Source: Dactylellina haptotyla (Eukaryota; Ascomycota; Orbiliomycetes; Orbiliales; Orbiliaceae). Taken from it: 64,000 bases of DNA. The DNA lies in contig CM062380.1 in assembly GCA_031310005.1 (NCBI GenBank), positions 1,426,001 through 1,490,000 of the forward strand. Direction: 5' to 3'. The notes beneath the pieces were generated by a model, which did no database searches, had not been told where the DNA came from, and was given only the letters and a program-made list of their open reading frames with translations. Shown piece by piece: positions 1-11,418 of this stretch; the first letter of the stretch is position 1, and each line of letters begins with the position of its first letter. The position numbers and the translations under genes were made by a program.

Positions 1-1660
1 CGCCTCTTACCCGTTTGTCTAACCGCTGTTGGTCTATTGCCTCGAATGCGATCTGTGATATGTGGAGGGCAAGAGTGATTTATCCCTCCAGAGATAAGTA
101 GTATTATGTAGCTTGAACTCTTCGCTGGCCATAGTCACCTAACTTCAACCGCCAGAAAAACAATCACATTTTCAGACTCTCGTCACATTTTATCCAGCGA
201 AGGCCTGCCGGTTGTGGAAGTTGATTTGCCGCTGTCTTATGCATACCAACACTGAGGAGACAGAAATCCGGAAGTAAGTAACTGTACCAGCTCAGCTAGG
301 TGGATACAGTCTGAGCACTGTTGCATCTGAGATAAGTTAACTATCTCCCTTGTAAAGTAGGAAATTGCGGAATAGTTAATCATCCATATTTCGAATATGA
401 ACGTAAATTTATAAAAGGATCCGTCTAATATATATGTGCAATTTGGTTCTAGAAAGTTAGTGCTTCATAATATTATAAGAGGTCTTTTCGGCCGCGGGGT
501 TGAACCTAAAATATCATCTTATATCGCTTCATGACATTCAATCTTGGGACTTTGGGCTAACGAATGTTATCTACCTTAGGGTACTCTCAGTCGCCACTGT
601 TAATCTCCTCACCGACTGGCTAGTGTTTCTATTTACTCGCTCATGTGCACTGTACTAGCTGTGGGTTAGATGGATTATGCATTGCTTCAAACTTGGTGTA
701 CATGAACCCCCCAATTCTGGAGAGCAATCGATCTAACTCTGCATTACGAACACGAGCAGCGCGGGGGCGCACAACAGAGCCAATAGCATTCTCATTCGAA
801 ACCATTTTCTGCCTTCAGGTGATAGGTGAACTATCACACGAATTTTCAACATATTATTAACTTCAAAAAACATGAAAATGTGATCTCACTTTTTTTTTGG
901 CATTTTTTAATTATTCTACACCTATGCTCGAAATGCAAACTCGAGGCGAACCCATAGACAGCCAGCGTAGGCAATATCTCGACGAATCGGATAAGAGTGG
1001 CTCTACCCAGGCGTCTTGACTGGCTTGAACGATCAAAGCCTTGTTTGCATGCTTCCTTTCCATTTTTCAGTCGATGCGTATGATTTAAATCATTTCGTCA
1101 CATCGGGTCCGCTATTATAAAACTATATAGGTTCCTGTCCTACCATCAAACATGTTCGAGTTTAGCTGAAAATTTCAAAAAATATATTTGACGCTGTCTT
1201 TACCGTATACATTGGTTTCGTATATCAGGTTTATCTATTCTATTTCTCAAGGGACACATTATCAGATTATTCGTAGAATTCTCGTCTTGTCGGTATATCT
1301 CTATTCTTCCAACTTGCATACAATATGCTGTGGAACATCCTCATGCTCAAATTAAAGTATCGCTAACGTTCAAAGTCAGTGGAAACGTGTTCTCGAAGCG
1401 GATAGTCACATATAGCAGCACATTTAAGCCCGGTACATCGGATTAGGAGGAACAGTTCTCCGTTGATATCGTAAGTGCACCGGTTATTTGATGCGAGCTC
1501 CTCCATTCTTACTTTGTATTATGCGAGGACCCGGATGGTTCTTATGACCCTACAAGGCTGTGCATGTAACTTTGATGGAATTCACTGACGCTCTCTGGGA
1601 GATAGATTACCATATCCTTCCAAAGCTCCAAACTCATATATTTCGAGGAGCTCAGAAAAT
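1..1660. other. Gene-free stretch, moderately AT-rich
   Basis: No frame on either strand gives a recognisable protein, and no tRNA box pattern was seen. Short frames here have no family resemblance and no clear splice partners. It may include the upstream region of the small Cys-rich gene that follows. Confidence 0.5.
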
Positions 1661-1867
1661 ATGTGCTGGTATGAACGCATGAACTTCCCAGCCTGTGGCC
1701 ATACTGCAGACAGGCTCATCAAATACTGCCATTTCGCTCGAAATGACCCTTACCATCAATGTTGGAGTCCAAAAAATGTAGCCCGCGAACGCACTATTGA
1801 AACGGGTGCTAAATGCCCTGCTAAAACCTGCGGCGGTCCGCCAATTAACGGCTCGTTCGACGAGTAA
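1661..1867 (+). CDS. Small Cys-rich conserved hypothetical protein (68 aa)
   Basis: A single-exon frame from ATG to stop encodes 68 residues with a dense Cys/His pattern: MC near the start, then CGH, then a YCHFARNDP-type core followed by HQC, and two further cysteines (CP and TCG) near the end. This layout matches, from memory of fungal proteomes, a family of small uncharacterised proteins that share the CGH...YCHFARNDP..C core, so I think it is a real gene and not chance. No signal peptide or membrane segment is visible. The spaced Cys/His residues could bind zinc, but that is inference. The function is unknown. The gene stands alone in a gene-poor region. A further exon at either end cannot be excluded. 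The overlapping frame at 1797-1979 is a shadow. Confidence 0.55.
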   Translation: MCWYERMNFPACGHTADRLIKYCHFARNDPYHQCWSPKNVARERTIETGAKCPAKTCGGPPINGSFDE

Positions 1868-2967
1868 ACTTTCGTTGACCCGCAGCCCTTGCGTGGTCGT
1901 TCCTGAGACTAGTGGCAGTTTCGCACTTCTCTATTGGGCCGATGGCACCAGGGGTCTGTTACAACCTTTCTTATTGTAGCAGCAATCGGTATCTACAAAA
2001 CTTTGTGTTCTTTTAATTTGCCTGTCTTATGAAATATCCTTTATTATTGGTTTGTGGTATTGAGGTTGAGTTTTTCTCGCAAAATAATCTCTTGCCATTT
2101 CCTTCACTGAAATTTGCTTTCAAATTTGCTTTCGCTTGTGCGACTTTTTATCGTAATTATTATTTATTCGATTACAGCATGAATTTCCTGATGCTACAGA
2201 CTGAGGTACTTACTTCCTATCACCTCAGCATCTGCCCAACCGGTCAAGCCGTTTGCACCGAACTTTCTGTTACTCTACTACCGCATGCTCGTTTGGACGA
2301 CTCTTAATGGAGGATTAGATATCTGGCGCATCGCGTTGTTCTTGTTGTATTCTTTATAGATCTACGACCGCCTTCCGGGGCGAAACGTCTGGATTGAGAC
2401 AAATAAAATTGACCATTTCCATCTCTTCGCTTGAAACTGTTACCAATAATGTAGAGTTCCACATTGGGCGATCCTTCTGCATCACTGCCTGCCGAATGTT
2501 ATTCAAAACCGGTCTAGCTCAAACTCTTCAGACCCGAATTGGATTTGGCGTGACTCAATTGTATTGGGCGGGCACAAAAGTCCGAGCTGCGCGTCGATTC
2601 AGATTGTGGGGGTCTCACAGATTGTCTCGGAGATCGTCGCGTACCAGCTTGTACCTAGGTTTTTAAGGGTGGTTCGATACAAAATTTGTGTAACACGAGT
2701 GAATTAATTGGATTCTCAATTGATCACAAACGTAGAGATCTTTCAAAAGAAAAAGCATCAGGACTGGGCCAAAGATATTACCAAAAAGCTGGCGCGCACG
2801 GATAGCAAGTGGCCGATGATGCTGTTTGGGTAGGTCTAGACTGACAAGATATACCATGCTTCAAAAAATATGCGCACATGACCCATCGGCTTGTCTCTGG
2901 AGGCTGAGTGACCAAGGCCAAGCATATGCGGATGTCCCCACTACCGAAACCATGAAGTGATCCTTGG
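1868..2967. other. Intergenic, no gene seen
   Basis: Lies between the Cys-rich ORF and the 3' end of the MAPR gene. The frames present (for example one of 90 codons at 2394-2666) have no recognisable domain. The right-hand end probably holds the 3' UTR of the minus-strand MAPR gene. Confidence 0.45.
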
Positions 2968-3566
2968 TTACGCGCTCTCAACTTTGCCCACAATGTTATA
3001 CCGCTTGCTAAAAAAGGTATACCAATTGTTCAGAGTTTCCATCTCTGATTCATTCAGTCCTGAGAAGTCCGAGTGAGCATCTTCTGGCTTCAATGAAGAT
3101 TTACCTAACCCGGCCGAAGCATCTTTCCCAGTGAAAACTGTATTTGTTTTCGTTAGCTTACTGTCTTGAATATATATCAAAGCCAAAATATAGTGTTCAA
3201 AGAAGATGACATACCGTGATAGGAGCCCCCGGGCCCATACGTATCCTTCTTGTTGGTCACATCAAAAACCGTACCCTATGTTGACCATGATTAGAGAGTA
3301 ACTCAAGAATATGTATGAAGTACCTTACCTTAATAGCTACTAAGATGGGAAATCCCTCTTGAGTGCCTATTTGAAAGATGGGATTTAAGAAAATCGATCA
3401 GCGGATGCATGGCAATCTTATAGACGTTGATTTTGGCGACTAGGATCCTGGGTTAATTAGATAGAATCCACTTACCGTCACACTTGGAAAGATATTCCTT
3501 GGTAATGATGTCGTCCTTGGGAGGATCCAAGTTGACCGGCTCTTTGGGTTCAAATTTTCCCGCCAT
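2968..3566 (-). CDS. Cytochrome b5-like heme/steroid-binding protein (MAPR/DAP1 family), 119 aa
   Basis: Four exons on the complement: 3566-3476, 3366-3329, 3275-3215 and 3137-2968. The introns have GT..AG ends, and the frame closes at 119 residues. The spliced protein has the MAPR (PGRMC1/Dap1) signature: a TVFDVT strand (45-50), the heme-pocket loop YGPGGSYHVF (56-65), GKDAS (67-71), and a C-terminal YTFFSKRYNIVGKV. Tyr56 and Tyr62 are the candidate heme-ligand positions. It lacks the N-terminal membrane anchor of PGRMC1, so it is probably soluble or peripheral. MAPR proteins bind heme and in yeast (Dap1) support cytochrome P450 steps of sterol synthesis; that role is inferred here. All residues of the core appear intact although the surroundings are gene-poor. 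The start is the ATG that begins MAGKFEP. Confidence 0.9.
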
Positions 3567-6500
3567 TTTGCTGCAGTAGTCTAAATTGCTAAAATGACGG
3601 CAGTCTTAGCTCAGGCACTCGGGGAAGCCACAGCTGCAGAGGCGATCCCACAGATGCATCTGACGGGCCGCCGGCCAATAGGTTCGATATGCTTACCTTG
3701 AGAATAGATTAACAAGCTAAAGTCGCCTCTGGTCAGATGGTGTCAAGATGGTTTCCCTTCCGAGCTTCCGTTCAGGCAGTAAAGAGACTTCTGACTGATA
3801 GTCTGGTGGGGGAATGCACAAGTTCCCGGGCTGCGTTGTGCTTGTCGGAATTGCACCCGATTTTCACGTGGGTTGCACACCAAGGCAAACCCCATTCGAA
3901 TTGATTCGCCGAACTAGCAAACGTGATTGAGGACCCTTGATATTCAGATGAATTCATCCGATGTCGCTGGCGCCGGGAAATCCATTCCCTGGATATGCCG
4001 TGCGTTCTTAAAATAACACGTTCTAAGTACATTTTATAACCATGAAATCGCGAGAGCGATGATAGTTTGCCAGCACTGGAGGATCTTTTGAAAGGTATCG
4101 ACCCTGGTTATTGATGTGATCTCAGGGATTGCATGCATTGATGAGAATCAATCCAATGCATGAAAATTAGTCGAAATTTTGTATCGAGATATCATGATTA
4201 CAATCACATAGTCTGCATTTGCAGACTCGCTGCACATTTCTACCCTGATACATGGCAACCTTCTCTGGATCTTAAATTTTAACCGCCATCGAGGACTTTG
4301 ATAGCTGCAATCCGCTCTTTGCATCGGAACGCGAGGCTGGCTAGCTAGTGGAGAGCTGTAAGCGAGCTCGAGGAAGGCCAGGAAACCTGTTTCGGCACGA
4401 TGCGGCCCCTGCTGCCCGCAGAATCAAGTTATCACATCCACAAAAGATAAATTATTGAGTTGTAATTGTACGTTTCCTGGAAGCTATATTGATTTTTATC
4501 AGCTGTTGACTCGTCGATCGCACCAAGCTTGCCTTGTTTCACAAGATGTACTGCGAATGGCGGCTACGTGCAAAAGAACTGGATGCGTATTAGCGCCAGT
4601 TAATGCATCCGAGAATGAAAATGCAGACAAAATATTTCCAACCGCACTTACTGAAACCTATGTATTTCTAAGGGAACAAAAAATAGAACAGTCTCGACCT
4701 TGAGCCGTCGGCTGGTCTCGAACAGTCTGGGTCCAATAGTCAGCAGTTCTTACATTGAAGACAACTCTGATGAGCATCATGGCCGCTCCCGGATTTTTGG
4801 TTACTCTCCTTTAGCTTTCGAAGTTTTTCTAATGTGGTCATTTTTTCAGACAGGAAGGATTAGATCAAATATCCCCTGTACCACGTCATCTGTTTCTCCA
4901 GGTCTAAATTTGCAAATACACCTGAGGTGCGGATTTTCAATTCCAATCTTAAGCACAGCCGCGTGATCGGGCAGGAAACGGCCGGCCATGAACCGCATCG
5001 GCCCCTCCCCTCCTTGGTGCGCCAAGCTATCAAGTTCAAATGGACCTCACCAAAACCTTCAGCAAATTCTTCAATCAAGTGTAGCATAGTGCCAATTGGA
5101 ATACAAGCCGCGAAGGTGCTGCCTGCTCTCTGAATTCCATAGTGGGTCTCTTAGATCCAGGTTCTCCAGGCCGCTACGTAGCATATGCATGGATACTCTG
5201 AATTCAGGAAACATCTCGTATCGCTTCATCAAAACTGATTAACTATTGGACATCATTTTCATCGGCCTCTAGGTGCATGCAACTTCGTAGTGAGACGGCA
5301 AACGGGTTTGTCATAAAACTTTCGATACGAACTAAGTATATTCATGTATCATCACCATTAATCGACCCTCGTTTCTTCAACCTATCGGGACAGCTTACAT
5401 CGTTCCGGCATGTCGTGATTGCTTTCTAGAGTACGCGGCATGAGGTCTGCAGATATTTCTTCGCAAAGAGATTCTCTTTGTACCGAGTAGCTGATGTCTG
5501 TTTTGTGTCTTTCCGTGAGTAAAAGCGAGATAGAGGAAAAATAATTCCTATGGTGTGATGCAAAGCTTGCCTTCAGAGCCCTGCTGACTCCTTCCGCCGC
5601 AGTCATATCGAATTAGCTTAGACAAACCGCCTTCGCTGTTGTTCCCCAGTGATGCGGATAGAGCGAGATAGGATGGTCGGAAGCTGATCCTTCTGCAGCT
5701 CCTCGAAGCTACTATTGAAGTATAAAAGTTCCTGGACACGACTGATAGTAACCCGAAGCTACTGTCGCGTCGGCATTGCATATTCCGCATGCATGGATTT
5801 AAAATGAAACTGCTTGCTTGAGCTCGAGGATACCTGGACAAGCGGAGGCTTTCCGAGGATCCAAGAAGCGGGACGGTTATTAATGCAGCAGCTTGATTAG
5901 TTGACAAATTTTGCCATCCGTCCGGATTAATTTGGATTGAGTTTAATTTAGGACAAACGGCGAACAGTTCCTCAACAGCCTATGATCGCCTCTTGCATAT
6001 TGCCGTTGAAGCTACGGGTTATCCCGAGTGGATCGATTTATTAATACGCGAAATTTAACTGTAATTTGTACATTCGAGATATTGTTCTATTTGACATTTT
6101 GGGGTCTGTTAAACGGCCCCTTAGAACTTTTTGATCTACTAGAAAAGCTGTAGACTTGAACAAGACTAACCGACGTTCAACTTGACGGCCATGATATTTA
6201 AATTTAATGAAATAATGAGATATCACCTAGTATATATATATTGATATTAAGTATGCATTCAACATTTTCAACAGCAAGACCTGAGCTACTTTGTTGTATT
6301 TTTTAGGCTGGGAGTTTTGGTAGAACTCTGCCCCTCGATGCACTGATCCACCTCTGGTTACTTTTAGCCTCGAGGCTAGGTTACTTTATGGTTGGGTGGG
6401 GTGCACTAATGCATGCAGCCAGCCAGTTTCAGGGTCTTTTCGGTCACAAGCCAGCATAATTGTGGGAAATAGCAATTTGCATGTAGGACAGATGTCCCGT

Positions 6501-8730
6501 CAGGGCTGAGCCTCCTACCTGAATGACATCTTTGGCGTTTGTAGATCTACTCGCGCAATGCATTCTCGACCTTCTGATCGGTTAACGGATGTTAAAATGT
6601 TTAGAGCCAGCATATCTAGCCGCCGGATCTGACGTGCCGTGAAAGGGAGTCGTGTTTCATGCGTGTCGGCATGCTGCCCTTAAGCCCAGCCAATTTTTCT
6701 GATTTGTATCTTTTTCTGTGACACCGTTCTTCAGCTGACTTACTCAATAAAGTACCTATATCGCCAAGGTGCTTGAAGTTTATCATCTGTCACATTCTTG
6801 TAATTTGGATCATGAAGAAATAAGAAGCCACTCATGATCACTCTCTAATGAAGGCTTATCTCCCAATTTACTTAACATAGTGCTAGCTGATGACAAATGT
6901 AACATGACCAAACTAGAATTCACTTCCAACCGCAATAGCAATTTTGTTCGATCGATGTAGAAAAGCTCGCACGATGACAACAAGGTCAAGTAGAAGCCCC
7001 GCCCCTTCGATCAGACGGCGAATCCCGAGCTTATAAGCTGCCAGAGGAGTTCTAGACCTTTCATGCAATGCCACTGCAAATGCATTGCGATTTACTCGGA
7101 TCCACTACGCCATGCATTTAAAGCACATCCAATCAATTTCACGACAAATGTTGCCTGAAAATGAGAACTTTCCCTAGGATCTCACAGGGTGATTGTGCTG
7201 GATGACGAAGTACTCTCGATGACCCATTTCAAACATCAACGAAATGTAGCCGGCTTGTCAGGAATGTGCGCATCTAACTTCTGCTTCTAGCCTGGTAGTC
7301 ACAACAGACTAGAAGGATCATTCTCCAAACGCTACACGTTACCATCATCCGCACGTTTCCTCTCGACCTCTTGTCATTTTGAACTTTTCGTAGCGGAGCT
7401 CGCGGAGTAGTTATCAGAGTATTGTAAGTTTTGAATTTCACAAATGGAGAGATAGCAGTCACAGCTGATGCTTGTACTGAATGAAGACCTTCGACCGACT
7501 GTTTTCTCTGGCTTCTGCTTGACAGTATTCTGTCTCCTTTGCTCAACTTCATTCGGTTTGGTACTCGAGACCTGAAAGTGTTGCATTTTGTCCACAATTT
7601 TGAGTTGTGTGTAGTTCGCAACCCTGTCTACCGCAAGTCCCTTCGAACCTCGGTCTTCAGAAATCTGTCTCCAGCATTTAAATCGTATTCATAGAATATT
7701 AATGGTCTCATAGAGCCAGCAAATCTGCTTTAGCTCCAGGATTAGGATGGCACGTCTAATTTACGAGACAATTCCGTCTTTGGCGGTATCCATGTTAAAG
7801 CCCGGAAGTTGGAAATGCACCAACTCTGGCTTCCAGACCCGTCTGACATTTCGTGGGTATAAACCCGATCGGGCGGGTGCGATCATAGCATTGATTCGCT
7901 GTCGAAAGATAGTTATTTAACCGTCTAGGTATTTACACAACTAGAGCTTGGGTACTACGGGTTTGGGGCAATGTAGGCTGCCAAATTATTTAGAGCATCA
8001 ACTTGGAACGTCTCTGTTCATTGAAAATAGCATCCACTAATGTAATTGTTCTAGGGCCATTTATCTTCTCTTGCATACGCATATATACAGATAAAAAATT
8101 ATATAACCAACTCTTTCGTGTTCGTCAGCGCGGATGATAGACATTGCCATATGTCATAACGCCATCAACATGCGCCCATAAACACCCGGAAAACGCCTTA
8201 ACCCTGTTCTATGATAGAAAGCCCAGCTTGATATCGACGAAACTTTTAGAAAGAAAGAAAAAAAATCGAGTCTTTTCTACTCTACACTCCTATGTAAGCC
8301 CTAACAAAAAAGAGAAGATATGAAAGCCCAAAATTCTTAGGTAGCTGATTAGAAGCTACGGACATCGCACCATAGTTGAAAAAGCAACTAGAGATTCCCA
8401 AACCATTACGGCGGAATCCCTCGGAATAGTCTCCCCAACCCGAAAACGACCAATGCAAAGCCATCCGAGTCATATGTACCATCGCAGTTATCCATATATA
8501 CTGCTGCCCTGCCGAAAGCCTAGAAAGGAGATGAGGGATAACAAAAAAAAAAAAAAAGAGGTAAGAGAAGGATTCATCGAAACAGGAACTTTTGATTTTC
8601 TTTATCCCTAAAACCGGCCTGCCACCCTGACGAAACGGAAATATAGGAGAGATATATAAGTATATGAGAGAGGTAAAGGAATGGGGAAATAAGATCGGAT
8701 GAAGATCTTATGAGAGAGGCAGAGGATTTT
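3567..8730. other. Long gene-poor stretch (5.2 kb)
   Basis: The first few hundred bases are the upstream region of the MAPR gene and include a CACGTG at 3865-3870. The rest has only short frames with no family resemblance (the longest is 119 codons at 5548-5907, minus), scattered TA-rich runs, and no transposase, reverse transcriptase or terminal repeats that I can recognise. The right-hand end (about 8.2-8.7 kb) includes an A-run at about 8540 and probably the 3' UTR of the bHLH gene. Confidence 0.5.
4132..4162. repeat. Inverted repeat, 9-bp perfect arms
   Basis: Arms CATGCATTG (4132-4140) and CAATGCATG (4154-4162) flank a 13-nt spacer that itself contains ATTGAT/ATCAAT-like complementarity. 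It lies in non-coding DNA. It could form a small hairpin or be a binding site; nothing around it decides which. Confidence 0.5.
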
Positions 8731-9779
8731 CTACAACAGTAAGTCCTTCACAGAAATTGGCTTGGATTTACTGCTAAAACTCATCATACGTTCCATAGGT
8801 ACGTGCTGAGATTGATGATCAGCAAGGAGGAGAAGTGCGTGAGTGGCCTCGGTATCTGTGATCTCGAGGATGGGTTGGTGGGACGGCATGGCTTCTAAAG
8901 CGGGCGAGTTGTCTGCGGTGACAATAGCGATATCGTCGGCATCTTCATCTTCATAATCGTCGTAATCGAGCATCTCGTCTCCCGGGCCGCTTTCGGAGGC
9001 GGAAAAAGTCGGGGGGCTGTTTATTGCGCTTTCAGAGCCGGCATTTCGGTAGACTTTGATGGCCTCCTCTAAATATGCAAGGTATTCGGTGGTTGCCTGC
9101 AGTTATTTCAACACATGTTAGAAAACCCATCCCGTGGTGGTATAAAGATAAAATAAAACAAATATAGGTAAATTCTTACCTCCAGGATGGCGAGTTTATG
9201 CATATCCTGATTTTTACACGCAGGAACCATGTTCTTCAACTTGGCGAACTGGTCGTTCATTTTTGACCGCCGTCTTCGTTCGATTTCAGAATGTGCGGTC
9301 TTGCGAGCAATTTTCCTTTTTGCTGCAGAGACACCAGTTGCTTTCCGCTTCGACCCGGCCACAGCCTTGCTGGTGATATCCTCGCTGATTGCTGGGACAA
9401 CTTCTCGAGGCTTCATCTGAATGATTGGGTGTTGTCTAGTGGGTGGGGGTCCAATGACCACATCTTTGCGTTTGCTAGCATTGGTGCCAGCGCTAGACGA
9501 AGTTCTTCGTCGTTGCTGTGACTTCGGGATTTCGGAGGGATTAATTGGGGTAAGCGAGAAAGGTGAAGTTGGCGATAACGGTGGAACCTGTGTTTGGCTT
9601 GTGACAGTTGCGGCGTGTGCAGAAGATGCTACTTTGAGTATTTCGGGTGAGAGGGTGATAGCGGCGGGGCCCAAGTTGAAGGACCCATCAATTGAGAGCC
9701 GGGGAGTTCGTCTAGGAGCCAACTCTGTTGAAGGCTTCGGGGTTGGCGGTAATCGGGGGGATATTTTCGTGTGTTGCAT
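8731..9779 (-). CDS. bHLH transcription factor, E-box (CACGTG) class, 321 aa
   Basis: Two exons on the complement: 9779-9180 and 9096-8731. The 83-nt intron falls inside the second helix of the bHLH domain. Residues 1-150 are Ser/Pro/Thr-rich and low in order. Residues about 157-218 form the domain: a basic region RKTAHSEIERRRRSK, helix 1, a loop with VPAC, and helix 2 completed by exon 2 (ATTEYLAYLEEAIKVY). His163, Glu167 and Arg171 form the H-E-R triad of class B bHLH proteins, which bind CACGTG. The tail is acidic (DYDDYEDEDADD) and ends in a short conserved-looking ISVKDLLL. It acts in the nucleus; target genes are unknown. It is clearly different from the Pho4/NUC-1 type basic region. 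The long upstream region carries two CACGTG motifs (separate entry). Confidence 0.9.
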
Positions 9780-11418
9780 CTTTGCGGCTTACAGGATTAT
9801 CGGACTCGGTGGGAGCCCAACTTCTTGCAGAATACTAATTCTGGGGAAAATACCAAAAATGTATACTACGAATATTTACTGGTAGTGTGTTAACCTTAAT
9901 CTTCTTTTCTTCTATTTAAGAGAAGTGTCGTATGTTCACGGCCGGGGAGTCGGAATATTAATACGAGAGGTATAAGGAGTAAAAGGGTATATGATTGCGA
10001 GATGAGGGATCGTGAGTTATCAGATAACGGATTATTGCACCGCTTCACAGCGGAACAAGGCTGTCGGTGTAAAGTTCGAGGAACTTCAAGCGGACAGAGT
10101 GTGAAAACGGGGACGGTTGGTTTGCAGACTCCTGTCTCCATTGCAATATTTCTTGAAAAGAAACGAAAAGGTGGAAGTACAGGACATGCGCAGATAGCCG
10201 TCTATATATTGGAAGGGGGTGCGGAAATATGGGCGAGGCAAGGCGAGGCAAGGCACTGGCATGACAGGGCTAGTTGGGAAACATGGAGGACGTCCGGCTT
10301 CGTATAATTCTTGTGAACGGTGGAAGGAACCACCTTATCGCTATGTCCCACCTTTTTCGCAGCCCGACGGACGAGAAATTTCGAAAACGATCACCCAAAA
10401 AAAGACTCTTTCACACTGCCACCGGGCCTGCTGGAGCTTCTTCTCACACGCTCGAATGTCGCGTGCTTACACCCGTGGGAAAATCTTGACAGTTGATAGG
10501 ACGGGTAATTGGGGGGAGGAGCACGCAGGCGTTTTCTGCTTTTCTGCTGGACCCTGAGCGGGAGCCCGAGAGTTGTTGCGTGGGCTGGCTGACATTCCGA
10601 AACGAGCACACGTGTGGCGATTGGGCGCCTGCCATTGGCCCAAACTGCTCGCCCGACTCAAGTAACGCTTCAATTCAGGAAAGACCACACGTGCTCGCAT
10701 TCCTCTATCGTTATGTTGCAATTCTTCTGCTGCTAATTGCTGCTGCTGGGAGCGGCGGCCCCTTTGCTGCGCTCTGCTTGACCTTTGGGGGTCGCACTTC
10801 GCCGGCAAAAGGGCCTCTGCTTGCACAATGCATCCGATTCGAGTGCTTTTTCTTCCTTCTCGTTCCTCCATCCTCGGGATTCCGGCGGTGCCATAAGTCC
10901 TTGCTTTCTCGCACGGTTTGCGTCTGGGTGTTTGCGAAACGCTGTCTTTCTATTTTAATCTGGAGATGCAGATATGAAACTCTTCAGAACTTTTCAGGAT
11001 TATATAGTACATGTATCATTTCAAAAATCTAGCATATATATAGAGATATGGAACAATCAAAATGCACAAAAAAAAAGTCGAACGACTTACTCCGCAAAAG
11101 ACTCCCCGAGGCTGACAAAGCGCGAACGAATATTTAAAAAGGATGCAATGCTCGGTAGTTACGGGGAAAATAAAATCGATAAGTGGGTTGATGTAACCAG
11201 CTCTTCGAAACCACGGAGATCGCCCCACTAGCACACACAAAATGAAGGAAAAGAGAATGTTGTGCGCGTTGAGAGAAGCTGACTTCCCGTATATAATTTG
11301 CCTAGACTAGCCTTTTTTCGACGGCTTCAGAAGTTCCGACAGCTGCCCCCCATTGTGGTGTGTGACATGAAGGGTAAACAACCAGCAGGAGCAGAAAATA
11401 TGGGTCCCCGAAATTTGC
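9780..11418. promoter_or_regulatory. Upstream region of the bHLH gene / downstream of ERB1
   Basis: 1.6 kb between a minus-strand start (9779) and a minus-strand stop (11419), so it can only serve as the bHLH promoter and leader plus the ERB1 3' end. It contains a short tandem repeat of a GGCAA/GGCGA unit at about 10234-10256, two CACGTG boxes and two CCAAT boxes (separate entry), and CT-rich stretches. Frames here are short and unconvincing. Confidence 0.6.
10609..10693 (-). promoter_or_regulatory. Pair of CACGTG E-boxes with CCAAT boxes upstream of the bHLH gene
   Basis: CACGTG occurs at 10609-10614 (inside the larger palindrome CACACGTGTG) and again at 10688-10693. CCAAT is read on the minus strand at 10620-10624 and 10634-10638, between the two E-boxes. 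The group lies about 830-910 bp upstream of the start of a gene whose product has the class B bHLH residues that recognise CACGTG. Autoregulation is an inference from this match. Confidence 0.45.

Noticed and set aside
5548-5907. 119-codon frame in the gene-poor region
   Set aside because: No motif, no plausible exon neighbours, composition like its surroundings.
9421-9885. 154-codon frame on the plus strand
   Set aside because: Antisense of the bHLH gene, no domain.
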